Below, one piece after another: positions 5,664 through 6,572 of a DNA stretch of 6,572 nt; position 1 is the first letter of the stretch, and each line of letters opens with the position of its first letter. The DNA is from Oscillospiraceae bacterium. GTDB lineage: Bacteria > Bacillota > Clostridia > Oscillospirales > Ruminococcaceae. Below the pieces are notes generated by a model. That model saw nothing but the letters and a program-made list of their open reading frames with translations. It did no database searches and was not told the DNA's origin. The stretch covers positions 1-6,572 of the forward strand of contig RKCM01000169.1 in assembly GCA_014858325.1 (NCBI GenBank), written 5' to 3'. The translations under genes and the position numbers were made by a program.

Positions 5664-5699
5664 AAAAAAAGCCCTGACCGCATCGGTCAGGGCTTTTTT
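5664..5699 (-). terminator. Intrinsic terminator of feoB (bidirectional form)
   Basis: An 11-bp perfect stem, AGCCCTGACCG (5670-5680) with CGGTCAGGGCT (5684-5694), closes a 3-nt loop. It is followed on the minus strand by seven T residues (5664-5670 on the plus strand are A). It starts 28 nt after the feoB stop codon. The other side also has a T run (5694-5699), so it would work in both directions, but no plus-strand gene reads into it. It ends only 2 nt from the -35 box of the MarR promoter. Confidence 0.93.
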
Positions 5700-5722
5700 C
5701 ACAATGTTTTCGGGTCCTTTTG

Positions 5723-6572
5723 TCAGACCGCCAGGGCGATCAGATGTACCACAAAGGCGCACACCCAGGCCACGATGCACTGGTTTGCCACCATGATGGC
5801 CGCCCACTTGCCGCCCAGCTCCCGCTTGACGGAGGCCACCGCCGCAATGCAGGGGGTGTACAGCAGGCAGAACACCAGCAGCGGGGCTGCCTGGGCCGGG
5901 GTCAGGGCCGCCGCAAAGGCAGCCGACGAGCCAAAGAGGATGGTCAGGGTGGAGACGACGCTCTCCTTGGCCATAAAGCCGGTGATGAGGGCGGTGGAGA
6001 TCCGCCAATCACCAAAGCCCAGCGGCGCAAACAGGGGCGCAATGTCCCCTGCCAGCAGGGCCAGGATGCTGGTCTGCGGGTCGGAAGTCAGGCTGAAGCG
6101 GAGGTCAAAGTTCTGCAAAAACCAGATGACGATGGTGGCCAGGAAGATGACGGTAAAGGCACGCTCCAGGAAGTCCTTCGCCTTATCCCAAAGCAGCTGC
6201 GCCACATTCTTCAGGCCCGGCAGGCGATAGTTGGGCAGCTCCATCACAAAGGGCACCGCTTCGCCCTTGAAGACCGTCCCCTTGAGCAAAATGGCCATCA
6301 GCACGCCCACGGCAATGCCCAGGAAATAGAGCCCCACCATGACAAGGGCAGCGTGCCGGGGGAAGAACGCCGCCGCAAACAGGCTGTAGATGGGCAGCTT
6401 TGCCGAGCAGCTCATGAACGGAGTGAGCAGGATGGTCATTTTGCGGTCCCGCTCCGAGGGCAGGGTGCGGCTGGCCATGACGCCGGGCACCGTGCAGCCA
6501 AAGCCGATGAGCATGGGCACGATGCTGCGGCCCGAAAGGCCGATGCGGCGCAGCAGCTTATCCATCACAAAG
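5723..6572 (-). CDS. feoB: Ferrous iron transport protein B, C-terminal part (truncated by the window)
   Basis: FeoB is the inner-membrane Fe(II) transporter with an N-terminal G-protein domain. Only the last 282 or so residues are visible; the reading frame stays open to the window edge, and codons before the GTG-ATG at 6565-6568 continue the family sequence (FVMDKLLRRIGLSG). The G domain and its switch regions lie outside the window. Motifs are numbered here from the GTG at 6568. They include the first Gate signature GFGCTVPG (22-29, Cys25), MSCSAKLP (52-59, Cys54), the FeoB-typical MELPNYRLP (109-117), a second Gate GFMAKESVVSTL (197-208) and LYTPC (236-240, Cys240). Several membrane helices are evident. 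The visible part is intact with a normal C-terminus. It is the last gene of its transcript, ended by the terminator 28 nt downstream. Whether feoA precedes it cannot be seen. Confidence 0.95.
   Translation of the reverse strand, partial: FVMDKLLRRIGLSGRSIVPMLIGFGCTVPGVMASRTLPSERDRKMTILLTPFMSCSAKLPIYSLFAAAFFPRHAALVMVGLYFLGIAVGVLMAILLKGTVFKGEAVPFVMELPNYRLPGLKNVAQLLWDKAKDFLERAFTVIFLATIVIWFLQNFDLRFSLTSDPQTSILALLAGDIAPLFAPLGFGDWRISTALITGFMAKESVVSTLTILFGSSAAFAAALTPAQAAPLLVFCLLYTPCIAAVASVKRELGGKWAAIMVANQCIVAWVCAFVVHLIALAV

Overview
This window looks like ordinary chromosome from a GC-rich Gram-positive anaerobe, most likely a clostridial gut bacterium of the Faecalibacterium/Subdoligranulum/Gemmiger kind. 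The reasons are the GC-rich coding sequence with AT-rich intergenic gaps, the two-subunit iron-sulfur serine dehydratase (sdaAB-sdaAA) typical of Firmicutes, strong AGGAGG-type ribosome binding sites, a tRNA with encoded CCA, and consensus sigma-A promoters. The genus is inference. I see no mobile element, CRISPR array, rRNA or phage gene.

Layout from left to right. Positions 15-91 hold a minus-strand tRNA-Arg (anticodon ACG). Its promoter is near-consensus and is preceded by a full UP-element match (117-168). Positions 248-1811 are a minus-strand operon, sdaAB then sdaAA, encoding the beta and alpha subunits of L-serine dehydratase, which turns serine into pyruvate and ammonia. Positions 1812-1962 are a divergent promoter region with two perfect TATAAT boxes back to back, one for sdaAB-sdaAA and one for the plus-strand tig (trigger factor, 1963-3258). 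tig ends in a clear intrinsic terminator. Positions 3412-4311 encode an exported DUF4097-type beta-solenoid protein with its own promoter and a long terminator hairpin.

Convergent to it are minus-strand genes. A MarR-family regulator (5151-5585) and a TSUP (TauE/SafE) membrane transporter (4370-5149) form a one-nucleotide-gap operon, driven by a full-consensus promoter with a perfect palindrome over its start site. Upstream of that, past a strong terminator (5664-5699), is the 3' part of feoB, the ferrous iron transporter (5723 to the window end).

How the genes work together: the sda pair makes one enzyme. The MarR protein probably represses itself and the transporter. The other genes are independent transcription units, each bounded by its own promoter or terminator. 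I did not find a convincing undescribed system. The points most worth a second look are the exact 19-residue periodicity in the DUF4097 protein, the degenerate ribosome-docking signature of the trigger factor, the compact MarR control region, and the overlapping tig/sda promoters.
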